In this document: piece after piece, positions 16,814-24,471 of the stretch
Position numbering within the stretch: the first letter of the stretch is position 1
How the letters are laid out: each line of letters starts with the position of its first letter
Source: an uncultured Bacilli bacterium
Lineage (GTDB): Bacteria; Bacillota_I; Bacilli_A; RF39; UBA660
Direction of reading: 5' to 3'
Assembly: GCA_910589335.1 (NCBI GenBank)
Contig: CAJUTW010000020.1
Coordinates: forward strand, 1-27,808
DNA: 27,808 nt
The notes under the pieces: generated by a model
Seen by the model: only the letters and a program-made list of their open reading frames with translations
The model's database searches: none
What the model was told of the DNA's origin: nothing
Made by a program: the position numbers and the translations under genes

Positions 16814-16870
16814 ACAAATTCACCTAAAAATATTCTATCATAAAGTATTAATAAATCCTAAAAGTATTAC

Positions 16871-17332
16871 TTAAATTTCCATCATATAAAAAGTTGAATA
16901 ATCATTAAAGCCTTTTTTCTTATATAAACTAACTGCAGGAATATTATTTATAAAAGCATTAATTTTTATATATGCACAATCTTTCTCTTTTGCAAATTTC
17001 CTAATTTCATCAATAAGTGCTGTTCCTATAGAAAACCTACGATATTTATCTAATACTGATAATCTATTAAGGTAAAAAACATTTTTCTTATAAACACCAT
17101 CATTTTTTAAAGGATAACCATCTACAAAACCAACAATCTTTTCATTGTAAGATGCTACTAAAAAAATACTTTTTCGAGATTTAATATCTTTTAACAATTC
17201 TTCATAACCTTTTTTAGTACCATAATAATCATCAACTAAATTACTATCAAATACTTTTTCTGTATCCCAAAGTTGTTTAGCTAAAATAATAATATCATTT
17301 AAATCTTCTTTTTTAGCTTTCCTAATTATCAC
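16871..17332 (-). CDS. GNAT family N-acetyltransferase
   Basis: A 153-residue acetyl-CoA-dependent acetyltransferase. Motif A is LNRLSVLDKYRRFSIGTALIDEIRKFA, with R-R-F-S-I-G-T-A as the pyrophosphate-binding loop, and motif B includes NIPAVSLYKKKGF. N-terminal IIRKAKKEDLNDIIILA is the usual first strand-helix. The acceptor is not known. The start is unclear: GTG at 17332 has only GGA near it, while a CTG at 17341 lies 9 bases after AGGAG; both are in frame. It follows the zinc-finger gene by 21 bases, so they are probably co-transcribed. Confidence 0.88.
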   Translation of the reverse strand: MIIRKAKKEDLNDIIILAKQLWDTEKVFDSNLVDDYYGTKKGYEELLKDIKSRKSIFLVASYNEKIVGFVDGYPLKNDGVYKKNVFYLNRLSVLDKYRRFSIGTALIDEIRKFAKEKDCAYIKINAFINNIPAVSLYKKKGFNDYSTFYMMEI

Positions 17333-17353
17333 ATTTTCCAGATATTTTTTCTC

Positions 17354-18106
17354 CTACTTTAAATAAACTTTTCCTCTAGGTTCTTCATACTTGAAATTTT
17401 CATCATATTCATTTTCTCTGACTCTTTTTATTGTAGCAAATCTCTGATTATAAATTTCATCTATATTTAAATTAGATCCATTATTTCTACTTCTCATTCT
17501 CTCATATCCAACTTCTAAAAATTCTTGATATTTTCCACTTAATAATGATTTTCGATATTTTTTTACTAAATTAATTAATCTTCTATCAATTGATTTAACA
17601 TCATACAAATAAATTTGCGAAAGTAACTTTATCGCATCATTAAATAATAATTTTTCATGTACTTGTAAATAAGAGATTGCATTTTTGTAACTATGACAAC
17701 CATAACAAAATAAATCATTTTTTAAATCTCTAACTAACATTGATGGTTTTTTATCATCATGAAATTGACACTTAAAAAGATATCCATTATCACCTGTTAT
17801 TTTGATTTTTTTCTCTTCATCATTTGCAAGTACTAAAGGTAATAACATCGAGTTAGATTTTATATATTCAATATTTTCTTCTGAAAACTTATAAAAAAGT
17901 CCTTCTTTAACAATAGCTTTCTTCAAGCTTTCTAATTCATAATAAAAACTACTCAATTCTTCATCTTCCAAAGCAAGAAAAGGATCTATTTCATCTTGCA
18001 TATGTTTAATTTCAATATAATCTTTTATCGTCAACCCTTCACTTCGCCCTTTATTAATTTTTTCAATAAGAAACTTATATCTTTTATCACTTTCTCTTTT
18101 ATTCAT
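17354..18106 (-). CDS. Stand-alone CHC2 (DnaG-type) zinc-finger protein
   Basis: A 250-residue protein. The centre has a primase-type zinc ribbon: YLFKCQFHDDKKPSMLV with Cys113 and His116, then LFCYGCH with Cys134 and Cys137. The 17-residue spacing between the pairs and the K-P-S-x-x-V segment are exactly those of DnaG. The helix ISYLQVHEKLLFNDAIKLLSQIY that follows is also as in DnaG. There is no TOPRIM polymerase domain; flanking regions (1-100, 170-250) are helical and unrelated to primase. It therefore cannot make primers alone; it may bind single-stranded DNA or act as a phage- or plasmid-derived accessory. A GGAGG SD precedes the ATG. The GNAT gene follows closely. Confidence 0.85.
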   Translation of the reverse strand: MNKRESDKRYKFLIEKINKGRSEGLTIKDYIEIKHMQDEIDPFLALEDEELSSFYYELESLKKAIVKEGLFYKFSEENIEYIKSNSMLLPLVLANDEEKKIKITGDNGYLFKCQFHDDKKPSMLVRDLKNDLFCYGCHSYKNAISYLQVHEKLLFNDAIKLLSQIYLYDVKSIDRRLINLVKKYRKSLLSGKYQEFLEVGYERMRSRNNGSNLNIDEIYNQRFATIKRVRENEYDENFKYEEPRGKVYLK

Positions 18107-18118
18107 AACAAACCTCCA

Positions 18119-18147
18119 TAAAAAAACAGTTATTTTATAAATAACTG
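18119..18147 (-). terminator. Intrinsic terminator of the dehydrogenase gene
   Basis: CAGTTATT/AATAACTG (18127-18147, 8 bp, loop of 5) followed on the minus strand by a T run. It separates the dehydrogenase unit from the zinc-finger unit. Confidence 0.85.
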
Positions 18148-18165
18148 AACATTTTTCTATACATT

Positions 18166-18912
18166 TTAACCTAATTTTAGTCCCCCGTCAACCCTAATTG
18201 TTTCTCCATCGATATATCTTGCTTTATCACTTGCTAAAAATAAAACAACATCAGCAATTTCTTCAGCATCAGCAAACCTTTTTAAAAGTATTTTTTCTTT
18301 TTCTGAATCTAAATAACTTTTAGATAAATCATCATTCATACCAGTATCAACCCATCCAGGAGCAACAGCATTAACATTAATAAAAGGTGCATATTCAATA
18401 GCTAAATTTTTAGTCATATTAATAAGACCTGCTTTAGATGCATCATAATCAATACTATAAGGATAAATTGTATCAATTCCATTAGTAGAAGAAATATTTA
18501 TTATCTTACCATATTTTTTTTCAAGCATATATTTACCAGCATATTTTGAAACTAAAAACACCCCAATTAAATTAGTATTAAGAGTTTCTTTCCAATCATT
18601 AACACCTCTATCTTGAAAATCATTATCAATAGCAATACCAGCATTATTAACTAAAATATCAATACGCCCATATTTTTTTATTATAGCATCGATCATATTT
18701 TTAACATCATCTTCAGAAGAAACATCTGCTTTATAACACATACAATCATTTCCATAACTTGAAATAATCTCAGTTATAACATTAGCTTCTTTTTCGTTAC
18801 TTCTATAATTAATTACAACATTTGCTCCCTCTTTTGCAAATCTAACCGCAATACTTCTTCCAATTCCCCTAGAAGAACCAGTAACTAAAACAACTTTATT
18901 TTTAAAATTCAT
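18166..18912 (-). CDS. Short-chain dehydrogenase/reductase (FabG-like)
   Basis: A 248-residue NAD(P)-dependent oxidoreductase with every classical SDR motif: cofactor loop TGSSRGIG (residues 11-18), NNAG, catalytic Ser in INISST (141/142), Tyr156 and Lys160 in YDASK, and the PGWVDTGM segment. The fold and length match 3-oxoacyl-ACP reductase. Arg at the cofactor loop and the NYRS segment favour NADPH. No other fatty-acid genes are near, and the upstream partner is an unknown protein, so fabG proper is not assured. It overlaps that gene by 11 bases and is closed by a terminator. Confidence 0.9.
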   Translation of the reverse strand: MNFKNKVVLVTGSSRGIGRSIAVRFAKEGANVVINYRSNEKEANVITEIISSYGNDCMCYKADVSSEDDVKNMIDAIIKKYGRIDILVNNAGIAIDNDFQDRGVNDWKETLNTNLIGVFLVSKYAGKYMLEKKYGKIINISSTNGIDTIYPYSIDYDASKAGLINMTKNLAIEYAPFINVNAVAPGWVDTGMNDDLSKSYLDSEKEKILLKRFADAEEIADVVLFLASDKARYIDGETIRVDGGLKLG

Positions 18913-19843
18913 CTAAATCACTCTCCATAGTTATTTGATGACCATATTTCTTAATAACATAATCAAAATAATCATTATATAAAGAAATTATTTCCTTTTT
19001 ACAATCAACATATCCCAAAGAAAATTCATCACTATAAGTATCTCTATAAACACAATCATCATATATTGCAATACCATCTAAAAAATTATTATATATTTCT
19101 GATTCGTTTTTACTTAAAACTTCCTTATCAATCAAAAATATTTTATAAGTATCACAAATATTTTTTATTAACATTTTAAAAAAATAATTTTCCCTAAATT
19201 TATGTAACTCTTCTTTAGTACAAATAAATATATCAATAACATTTTTTTTATCTTTTATTTCTAATAATTTTTCTGTTAAATAATTAATTTCTCTTAAAGA
19301 ATCATCATAAACTTTCTCACTATAAAAATTAATAACTTTTCTAACAAATTTATTATCAAGTTTTTTATTCTTTTTAGATAACCATTCATAAGTTTCTGTT
19401 ATAGAATCAAACTTAAAAATCCAATCATCCGTATTATTTTTAACTTCTCTTAAATCATATATTAATCCATTATAATTATTCTGATTTTCTAATAATTCAC
19501 CTAGTTTTTGAATAAATACATTATAAATACCATTTTTTAATAAATAATTCATTTGAACATCACTATAATAAGTTTCATCTTTAATAAGATCAGTAATTAT
19601 ATAATTAATAGAAGTCTGATTTTTAAATATACACTTTTCACTACTTATCATTATTGTAGGAGCACTAAATAATATATTTGGTTTATCTAAAACATCATTC
19701 AAAATATAAATTAAATTACTAAATTCTTCCCCTTCATCAATTTTATCCACAACAAAATATTCTATTTTTTCAGTATCCAAATATAATTTAATCAGATCTA
19801 AAATATTATTATTTTCACTACTATTAAAAATCTTTACTCTCAT
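18902..19843 (-). CDS. Uncharacterised protein translated with the dehydrogenase
   Basis: A 313-residue soluble protein, not recognised with confidence. It is acidic, rich in D, E, N and Y, with no signal peptide or membrane helix. The C-terminal half (about 150-300; NYLTEKLLEI, DIFICTKEELHKFRENYFFKMLI, YKIFLIDKE, DGIAIYDDCVYRDTYSDEFSLGYVDC, YNDYFDYVIKKYG) reminds me of sensor domains found behind helix-turn-helix regions in some regulators, but there is no helix-turn-helix here. AGGAG precedes the ATG. The 11-base overlap with the dehydrogenase gene implies coupled expression and perhaps joint function. Confidence 0.7.
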   Translation of the reverse strand: MRVKIFNSSENNNILDLIKLYLDTEKIEYFVVDKIDEGEEFSNLIYILNDVLDKPNILFSAPTIMISSEKCIFKNQTSINYIITDLIKDETYYSDVQMNYLLKNGIYNVFIQKLGELLENQNNYNGLIYDLREVKNNTDDWIFKFDSITETYEWLSKKNKKLDNKFVRKVINFYSEKVYDDSLREINYLTEKLLEIKDKKNVIDIFICTKEELHKFRENYFFKMLIKNICDTYKIFLIDKEVLSKNESEIYNNFLDGIAIYDDCVYRDTYSDEFSLGYVDCKKEIISLYNDYFDYVIKKYGHQITMESDLDEF

Positions 19844-20052
19844 AATTGCTCCTTTTCAATAAACTAAGTATATCAAAAATAAGCAAGTATTAAAAATGTT
19901 TTCCAAATCTTTATAACTTTTAAATTCTTCCAATTATTTGTTTCTAAGTTACTTTTAATTAAAAATTTGTATTTATTAAACTATTATCTTTACATTTTTT
20001 TGCATTTTTTAGTTACTTTTTATAAATTAAATAATTTTTTATTTCTAAATTA

Positions 20053-20061
20053 TGATAAAAT
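20053..20061 (+). promoter_or_regulatory. Possible extended -10 promoter of the membrane-anchored protein gene
   Basis: TG-A-TAAAAT (hexamer at 20056-20061) lies about 10 bases upstream of the SD AAAGGTAGG. No convincing -35 is seen. The rest of 19844-20086 is AT-rich with no other recognisable element. Confidence 0.35.
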
Positions 20062-20086
20062 TAATCTAGAAAGGTAGGTTCATATA

Positions 20087-20929
20087 ATGGAAAATGAAAA
20101 CAATAATATAACAAAAAAGAAAGGAAAAAACTTAGTAATAATTATTTCAGTATTAGTCATAGTTATTTTAAGTTTAATATGCTATATTTGCTATGACAAA
20201 GGTATAATCTTTAGTAGCAATAAAACATCTACAACAAAAACAACTGAAAAAGAAAAAAATGATTCACCAAATAAAAATGAAGAAAAAGAAGAAGAAGAAG
20301 AAAATATTACATTTTCTGATAGTGAATTAGAAACTTATGTTAATTATATATCACCAGTAAGTAATGGTCCTTCTGCATTAATATATAACACAGACCACAT
20401 TAGTTCTAAAAATTTATCTCCAGCTAAAAAAATAGAATATATAGGTTCACATATATATAGTAAACATACTTCAACTCCAGATTTTCAATACGATATAATA
20501 TCAGAAAACGATATAAAAAATGAAATTGAAAAAATTTATGGAAAAAATTCATATGAAAGAACTTCATTTAATTTAGGATGTGGTGATTATAATCTTAATC
20601 AAAATGAAGGTAATTATTATTCTAAAACTGGTTGTGGGGGATCAAATGCTACATTTGTAAGCAATATAGTTATTGATTATAAAGCTACTAAAAAGAAATT
20701 AGAAATTACTACTGTATATGCATTCATTGATGGAATGGAAAATAAAATTTATAAAGATTATAACAAGAGTATTCCATTAGATAATTATACTGATGGTAAT
20801 GTAGAACCAACAACATTTTTAAATGAATATATTAAAAATAATAAAGATAAATTAAATCGTATTGTTTATACTTTCGAAAGTAATGACGGAATAAATTATT
20901 ATTTTAAAGAATTTACAAATAATAAATAA
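20087..20929 (+). CDS. Uncharacterised membrane-anchored extracellular protein
   Basis: A 280-residue protein: a short basic cytoplasmic start (ITKKKGKN), one transmembrane helix (about residues 17-38), a low-complexity Thr/Lys/Glu linker (about 47-74, including a poly-Glu stretch), then a globular outer domain. The outer domain has two Cys (FNLGCGDYN and YSKTGCGGSN) that could form a disulfide, and alternating strands (NIVIDYKATKKKLEITTVYAFIDG). I do not recognise the family. It is a lone plus-strand gene with its own terminator. Confidence 0.75.
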   Translation: MENENNNITKKKGKNLVIIISVLVIVILSLICYICYDKGIIFSSNKTSTTKTTEKEKNDSPNKNEEKEEEEENITFSDSELETYVNYISPVSNGPSALIYNTDHISSKNLSPAKKIEYIGSHIYSKHTSTPDFQYDIISENDIKNEIEKIYGKNSYERTSFNLGCGDYNLNQNEGNYYSKTGCGGSNATFVSNIVIDYKATKKKLEITTVYAFIDGMENKIYKDYNKSIPLDNYTDGNVEPTTFLNEYIKNNKDKLNRIVYTFESNDGINYYFKEFTNNK

Positions 20930-20932
20930 TTT

Positions 20933-20957
20933 AAGTGACTACAAAAGTCACTTTTTT
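20933..20957 (+). terminator. Intrinsic terminator of the membrane-anchored protein gene
   Basis: AAGTGACT/AGTCACTT (20933-20940 with 20946-20953, 8 bp, loop ACAAA) followed by a T run ending at 20957. The remaining 20958-21131 is AT-rich and holds nothing I can name. Confidence 0.85.
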
Positions 20958-21131
20958 ATTTTTAAATACTCCTTAATATTATTTGAATAATTATACAAAC
21001 TCTTTTCTATTTATCATTAATTTTCTAACTATAAGTAACAAGTAATATTATCTAAAAAAATTATAACCTTTTTATAATTTATATTCAATACATTTACATT
21101 TTTTTGATTAAATAAGAAAATATTCCACAAT

Positions 21132-21153
21132 AAAAAAATAGCAATTTTTGCTA
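21132..21153 (-). terminator. Intrinsic terminator of the M18 aminopeptidase gene
   Basis: TAGCAA/TTGCTA (21139-21144 with 21148-21153) with a three-base loop, followed on the minus strand by seven T residues. It begins right after the stop codon. Confidence 0.75.
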
Positions 21154-21154
21154 C

Positions 21155-22459
21155 TTATTTATGTAAAATTCTTATCTTATTTTTTTCTTTAATAATTGTA
21201 CTATTATAGAATTCTAATAATGATTTGTACATATAAAGTACATCTTTAGAACCAATTGTTTCATTTGTAGAATGCATTGCCAATTGTGGAAGACCAATAT
21301 CTACAGAATCAACACTAACATGACTTTGACTAATTCTACCTAGTGTTGCACCACATCTCATATCAGATCTACAAGCAAAATCTTGATAAGGAACTTTAGC
21401 ATTTTCACATATTCCTTTAAATAAAGAAGAAGTAACAGCATCAGTACTATAATTAATATGATGCTTAATAACAAGACCATTATTCAATAAAACTTTATTA
21501 GTAGGATCATTCTTTGATGCAGCATTAGGATGCATTGCATGAGCATTATCTGCACTTATAACAAATGTGTTATTTAATGCTACTAATAAATCAATATTTG
21601 ATGCATTTGCTATTCTTGTTAATGTATCAATAAAAAATGTAGAATCTGCACCTTGCAAAGTCAAACTTCCTATTTCTTCATTATTAAATGCACATAATAC
21701 ATTTATAGAATTTGTATTTTCAGATTCAATAAAACTAGTAAAAGCAGGAAATAAAGATGCTAAATCATCTAATCTTGGTGCTAATATTAACTCATCATTT
21801 AATCCAACATACTTAGCACTATCTCTATTGTAAAGATTTAAATCATAATCACATATTTTATCTACATCTTTGCCAAAATTTGATAGATTTTCTCTAATAA
21901 TATCTTCTAATTTCTTATCATTATTTAAAGAAATTAATGGTAACATATCAACTTGATGATTAAAAGAAATTTTTTCATTAGCATCTCTATTCATATGAAT
22001 TGCTTGACTAGGTATAATTAATAAATCTTTATCTACATTTACTAATTGCTTTTTGTATTCACCATCTTTTACTGTAACAACTCTTCCTGCTAAAGATAAT
22101 GGTCTATCAAACCAAGTATAATTTAACATCATACCATATCCACTTATATTTAACTTCATATAATTACCATCAAACATATCAGCATTTGGTTTAATATAAA
22201 AACTTGGTGAATCTGTATGTGCAGAAACAATATTAAAACCAATGTTTTCTTTTTTATCAGACATTTTAAATGCGATTAGAGAAGAATCATTTCTAGTTAC
22301 AAAATATTTTCCATCCTCTTTTAAATTAATCCAAGGTTCATTTTCATATAATTCTTCAAAACCATTATTTATTAATTCTTGTCTTAAATTATTAACACAA
22401 TAATATGCATTTGGAGTTTCTTCAATAAAACTCATTAATTTTTTATTAATATTTTCCAA
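21155..22459 (-). CDS. M18 family aspartyl aminopeptidase
   Basis: A 434-residue di-zinc aminopeptidase of the cytoplasm that removes N-terminal residues, usually acidic ones. Metal-ligand and catalytic blocks are visible: VSAHTDSPSF (His, Asp), LDDLAS, CAFNNEEIGS (Glu-Glu), ISADNAHAMHPN (Asp), and LAMHSTNETI (His). Length is as expected for the family. The start is TTG at 22459, supported by GGGAGGG six bases upstream; this SD lies inside the end of the upstream broken gene, so translation may once have been coupled. Confidence 0.94.
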   Translation of the reverse strand: MENINKKLMSFIEETPNAYYCVNNLRQELINNGFEELYENEPWINLKEDGKYFVTRNDSSLIAFKMSDKKENIGFNIVSAHTDSPSFYIKPNADMFDGNYMKLNISGYGMMLNYTWFDRPLSLAGRVVTVKDGEYKKQLVNVDKDLLIIPSQAIHMNRDANEKISFNHQVDMLPLISLNNDKKLEDIIRENLSNFGKDVDKICDYDLNLYNRDSAKYVGLNDELILAPRLDDLASLFPAFTSFIESENTNSINVLCAFNNEEIGSLTLQGADSTFFIDTLTRIANASNIDLLVALNNTFVISADNAHAMHPNAASKNDPTNKVLLNNGLVIKHHINYSTDAVTSSLFKGICENAKVPYQDFACRSDMRCGATLGRISQSHVSVDSVDIGLPQLAMHSTNETIGSKDVLYMYKSLLEFYNSTIIKEKNKIRILHK

Positions 22460-23189
22460 TTAAAACCCTCCCTCATAGTTACTATTTTAACATAGTTTTT
22501 ATATTTTAAATATGCAAATAATTCTAGACAAATATTTTTCAAATTTATTTTTGTATTTTGTAAACAATAATTAAATATATCTCTAAGATTAGAACTATTA
22601 TTTTCTAAATAACAAATCTTAATTTTTTTAGCATCAATTATATGATTAGTCAAAGTATGCATATTCCATCTATCCATTATATTACTATTTAAATTTGAAT
22701 ATTTTTTAGAATATCCACATATTTCTAAATGTCTTTTAATATATCCACAGGATTTTATTTCATCTTTATCGTTATATTTAAAATCACCATTTTCCTTTAA
22801 ATCTAAATTTAAAAGTATTTCATAATCTAATAATTTATCAAAATTTTTAAAAGCTCTCTTTTGATAAATTTACTTACTTTTAAAAATTTAAAATAACTAT
22901 CACCAATAATATTTGGAAACCATTTTTGTCTTAAAAAGAAAGCACCTAATTTATAAATCAATGGAATAATTGGTATATAATATATAGCATTAATCCAACA
23001 ATCAAATAAAATTAATAAATTATCTAATCCTTCAACAAAAAATACTTTTTCAGTTTTTTCTATATTTTTAGAATGACTACCTATATTCGGTACTAAACCA
23101 TTAAATTTAATTGACTCTAAATTTTTCTTATCGGTAAAATGAAAATAATTAATAAATAAATCTTTTTTATCAATATAATAATAATCCAT
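22435..23189 (-). pseudogene. Frameshifted gene with an HFT-type (ADP-ribosyltransferase-like) N-terminus
   Basis: Two open segments in different frames join into one protein of about 250 residues. The first (from ATG 23189) reads YFHFTDKKNLESIKFNGLVPNIG and KVFFVEGLDNLL, a pattern shared by small toxin-like or ART-fold families. It ends at a stop at 22827. The second frame is open from about 22855 to 22435 (KNFDKLLDYEILLNLDLKENGDF, MDRWNMHTLTNHIID). The shift lies at CTCTCT (22854-22859): removing two bases of this GA/CT repeat restores one frame reading FIKRAFKNFDKLLDYE. I recall full-length relatives with the HFT-x-NL-x-I start and a late W-N-M-H-T motif, but cannot name the function. A sequencing error is the alternative. 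It overlaps the aminopeptidase start by 25 bases. Confidence 0.75.
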
Positions 23190-23310
23190 AAAATATCTCT
23201 TACTATTATTTTCTCATAAATAACTTTAGCATTTTTCTTTTATTAAATCATTATAAAACTAAAAATTCAAGCCATAAATTTGCTTCTATAAAAACAAATC
23301 TAACAAACCA

Positions 23311-23631
23311 TTATAAGTCACTAATTATTTTTTCACTTGCTTTATTATATTTTAACTGTAAATCATTAGTTCCTAAAGAAATAATAACTGTATCAACAGG
23401 AGCATTAGTTTTAAATATTGAAATAAATGTATCTTTACCGTTCTTATATTTTTTAATTTCCTCGTTTCCTGCTAAACGCCCTGGCAAACCTTCTTGCAAA
23501 AATATATATTCTTTATCATATTTTTTTCTTAAAATATTAATCCATTGTTTTTCATCGGCTATTCTTTCACCAGTTATAAAATTGTCTCCCCAAGTATTAG
23601 AATCTCCATATACTAATATCTTCTTCATCAT
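23311..23631 (-). pseudogene. SGNH/GDSL hydrolase, truncated after block III
   Basis: A 106-residue fragment with block I (KILVYGDSNTWG, nucleophile Ser), block II (EGLPGRLAG) and block III (VIISLGTNDLQLKY), ending at SEKIISDL. Full SGNH esterases of this type are near 200 residues and need block V (D-x-x-H), which is absent. The downstream 120 bases hold no matching sequence in any frame, so the 3' half is deleted. It has a good SD (GGAGG) and an ATG pair (23631, 23628), so a short product may still be made, but not an active esterase. Confidence 0.8.
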
Positions 23632-23834
23632 CCCTACACCTCCAATTTAGTTCATAAATTATTATTAGTATAATAGTAACAAAAAATAAAATATCTTTTA
23701 ATATGCAATAATAATTTAAACTTATATAAAAATTATAGCAAACATTAAATCAGTTTTGTAGAAATTTATGTACATTTTTGAGTTAGTACACTAAATGTAA
23801 AAAAACAAGTTCATCATACTACCATTTTCTAACT

Positions 23835-23924
23835 TTACTTTAGTGTTATTAAATTTAAGTAAGTTATTGATTTTTTTTCTAATACCTCATCGATTTCTAG
23901 TTTTTCTTTTGCTATTTGCATCAT
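23835..23924 (-). CDS. Possible mini-ORF of 29 residues, perhaps frameshifted
   Basis: Begins MMQIAKEKLEIDEVLEKK with a good SD (AAAGGAG, 8 bases before the first ATG) and is preceded by a possible extended -10 promoter about 150 bases upstream. The second half passes through a run of eight A residues (minus strand, 23871-23878). If the run is off by one base, the frame continues as KINNLLKFNN to a TAG at 23791, giving 44 residues with a more protein-like composition. It could be an antitoxin-like or regulatory peptide, or the stub of a lost gene. No family is recognised. Confidence 0.35.
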   Translation of the reverse strand: MMQIAKEKLEIDEVLEKKSITYLNLITLK

Positions 23925-23976
23925 TAATCAAACTCCTTTCAAAACAAACAAAAAAGATTAACCTTTATATTTTGAA

Positions 23977-23994
23977 AGTCGAATTAGTTCGACT
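23977..23994. repeat. Palindrome in the leader of the mini-ORF
   Basis: AGTCGAA and TTCGACT (7-bp perfect arms) flank TTAG. In the leftward transcript this would form a stable stem-loop about 50 bases before the SD. It has no adjacent T run, so it is not an obvious terminator. Confidence 0.5.
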
Positions 23995-24079
23995 AATTTC
24001 CCTATGGTGCCTGTAAAGAAGAAGTTGAATAACTTTTATCACAAACAATAATAGGTAGTAATAATCACTAACTAATATA

Positions 24080-24088
24080 AGTATAGCA
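24080..24088 (-). promoter_or_regulatory. Extended -10 promoter for the leftward mini-ORF
   Basis: On the minus strand TG-C-TATACT (hexamer 24080-24085) fits an extended -10. The place of a -35 (24103-24108) overlaps the GCACAA inverted repeat, a layout typical of a repressed promoter. Confidence 0.4.
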
Positions 24089-24106
24089 TGGATTACAAAA
24101 TTAACT

Positions 24107-24121
24107 GCACAACAATTGTGC
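24107..24121. promoter_or_regulatory. Inverted repeat, possible operator
   Basis: GCACAA and TTGTGC (6-bp perfect arms) flank CAA. It overlaps the -35 position of the leftward promoter and lies 57 bases upstream of the rightward promoter of the hydrophobic-peptide unit. No local repressor gene is known. Confidence 0.4.
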
Positions 24122-24177
24122 ACTTTCAAAAATAACTTACAATACAAAATTTTGTTCTAAAAATTTAACTTGTTCGC

Positions 24178-24206
24178 TTGTTTTAATACTATTCTTAGTA
24201 TATAAT
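24178..24206 (+). promoter_or_regulatory. Promoter of the hydrophobic-peptide RNA
   Basis: TTGTTT (24178-24183), 17 bases, then a perfect TATAAT (24201-24206). A start near 24212-24214 would place the RNA's first bases exactly at AGGAACATTTGAT, the 5' arm of the long inverted repeat. Confidence 0.7.
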
Positions 24207-24212
24207 TTTTAT

Positions 24213-24449
24213 AGGAACATTTGATGTGAGTGTCGTCCTCCAATCTTAAGAAAGAAAGGAGGGATACAATGAAGAAAAGAACTTTTATTATTAAAGTCCT
24301 TCGTCTTATTGCTATCATTTTATTACTCCTTACCTTATTGGTAATAGCAATAAAAATATGACACTCTTTCAGCTATGATCGAGCGTCAACACTAATAATC
24401 TAGAGGCGACATTCACTTGCGAAATCAAATGTTCCTCTTTTTTATTTTA
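24213..24449 (+). ncRNA. Highly structured mRNA/regulatory RNA carrying the small peptide
   Basis: The predicted transcript of about 235 nt is strongly self-complementary. AGGAACATTTGAT at its 5' end (24213-24225) pairs perfectly with ATCAAATGTTCCT at its 3' end (24424-24436), and the next segment GTGAGTGTCG pairs imperfectly with CGACATTCAC. The same 3' segment can instead form a local hairpin AGAGG(c)GACATT/AATGTTCCTCT (24402-24437) just before a T run, a terminator. TCCTCC (24236-24241) can cover the SD GGAGGG (24258-24263). GAGTGTC (24228-24234) is also exactly complementary to GACACTC (24360-24366). Inside the coding part TTATTGCTAT (24306-24315) pairs with ATAGCAATAA (24344-24353). Such competing structures are known from type I toxin mRNAs; no named RNA family was recognised. 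Confidence 0.6.
24269..24361 (+). CDS. 30-residue hydrophobic peptide, candidate type I toxin
   Basis: Begins MKKRTFIIKVLRLIAII, continues as an unbroken run of L, I, V, T and A, and ends LVIAIKI before TGA. The layout is a basic head (KKR, K, R) plus one membrane-spanning helix, as in TisB, Ibs and other type I toxins that depolarise the membrane. It does not match Fst, TxpA or BsrG by sequence as far as I can recall. The SD is nearly ideal (AAAGGAGGG, 5 bases before the ATG) but lies in a hairpin with the upstream TCCTCC, so it may be silent in the full-length RNA. It has its own promoter and terminator. Alternatives are a small membrane regulatory protein or a leader peptide. Confidence 0.6.
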   Translation: MKKRTFIIKVLRLIAIILLLLTLLVIAIKI

Positions 24450-24471
24450 TGCAAGTTCCCTTGACATATTC

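Noticed and set aside
23977..24015. tRNA T-arm-like TTCGA segment near CCCTATGGTGCC
   Set aside because: No matching acceptor, D arm or CCA; the G53-C61 pair is missing. It is just a palindrome.
24157..24318. Antisense ORF of 53 residues (starts MIAIRRRTLIIKV) with an SD-like AAGGAG
   Set aside because: It lies across the strong rightward promoter and is largely explained by the self-complementary nature of the peptide-coding region; kept only as a remote alternative.
24461..24466. Perfect TTGACA on the plus strand
   Set aside because: No -10-like sequence at 16-18 bases (the place falls in the tmRNA terminator stem).
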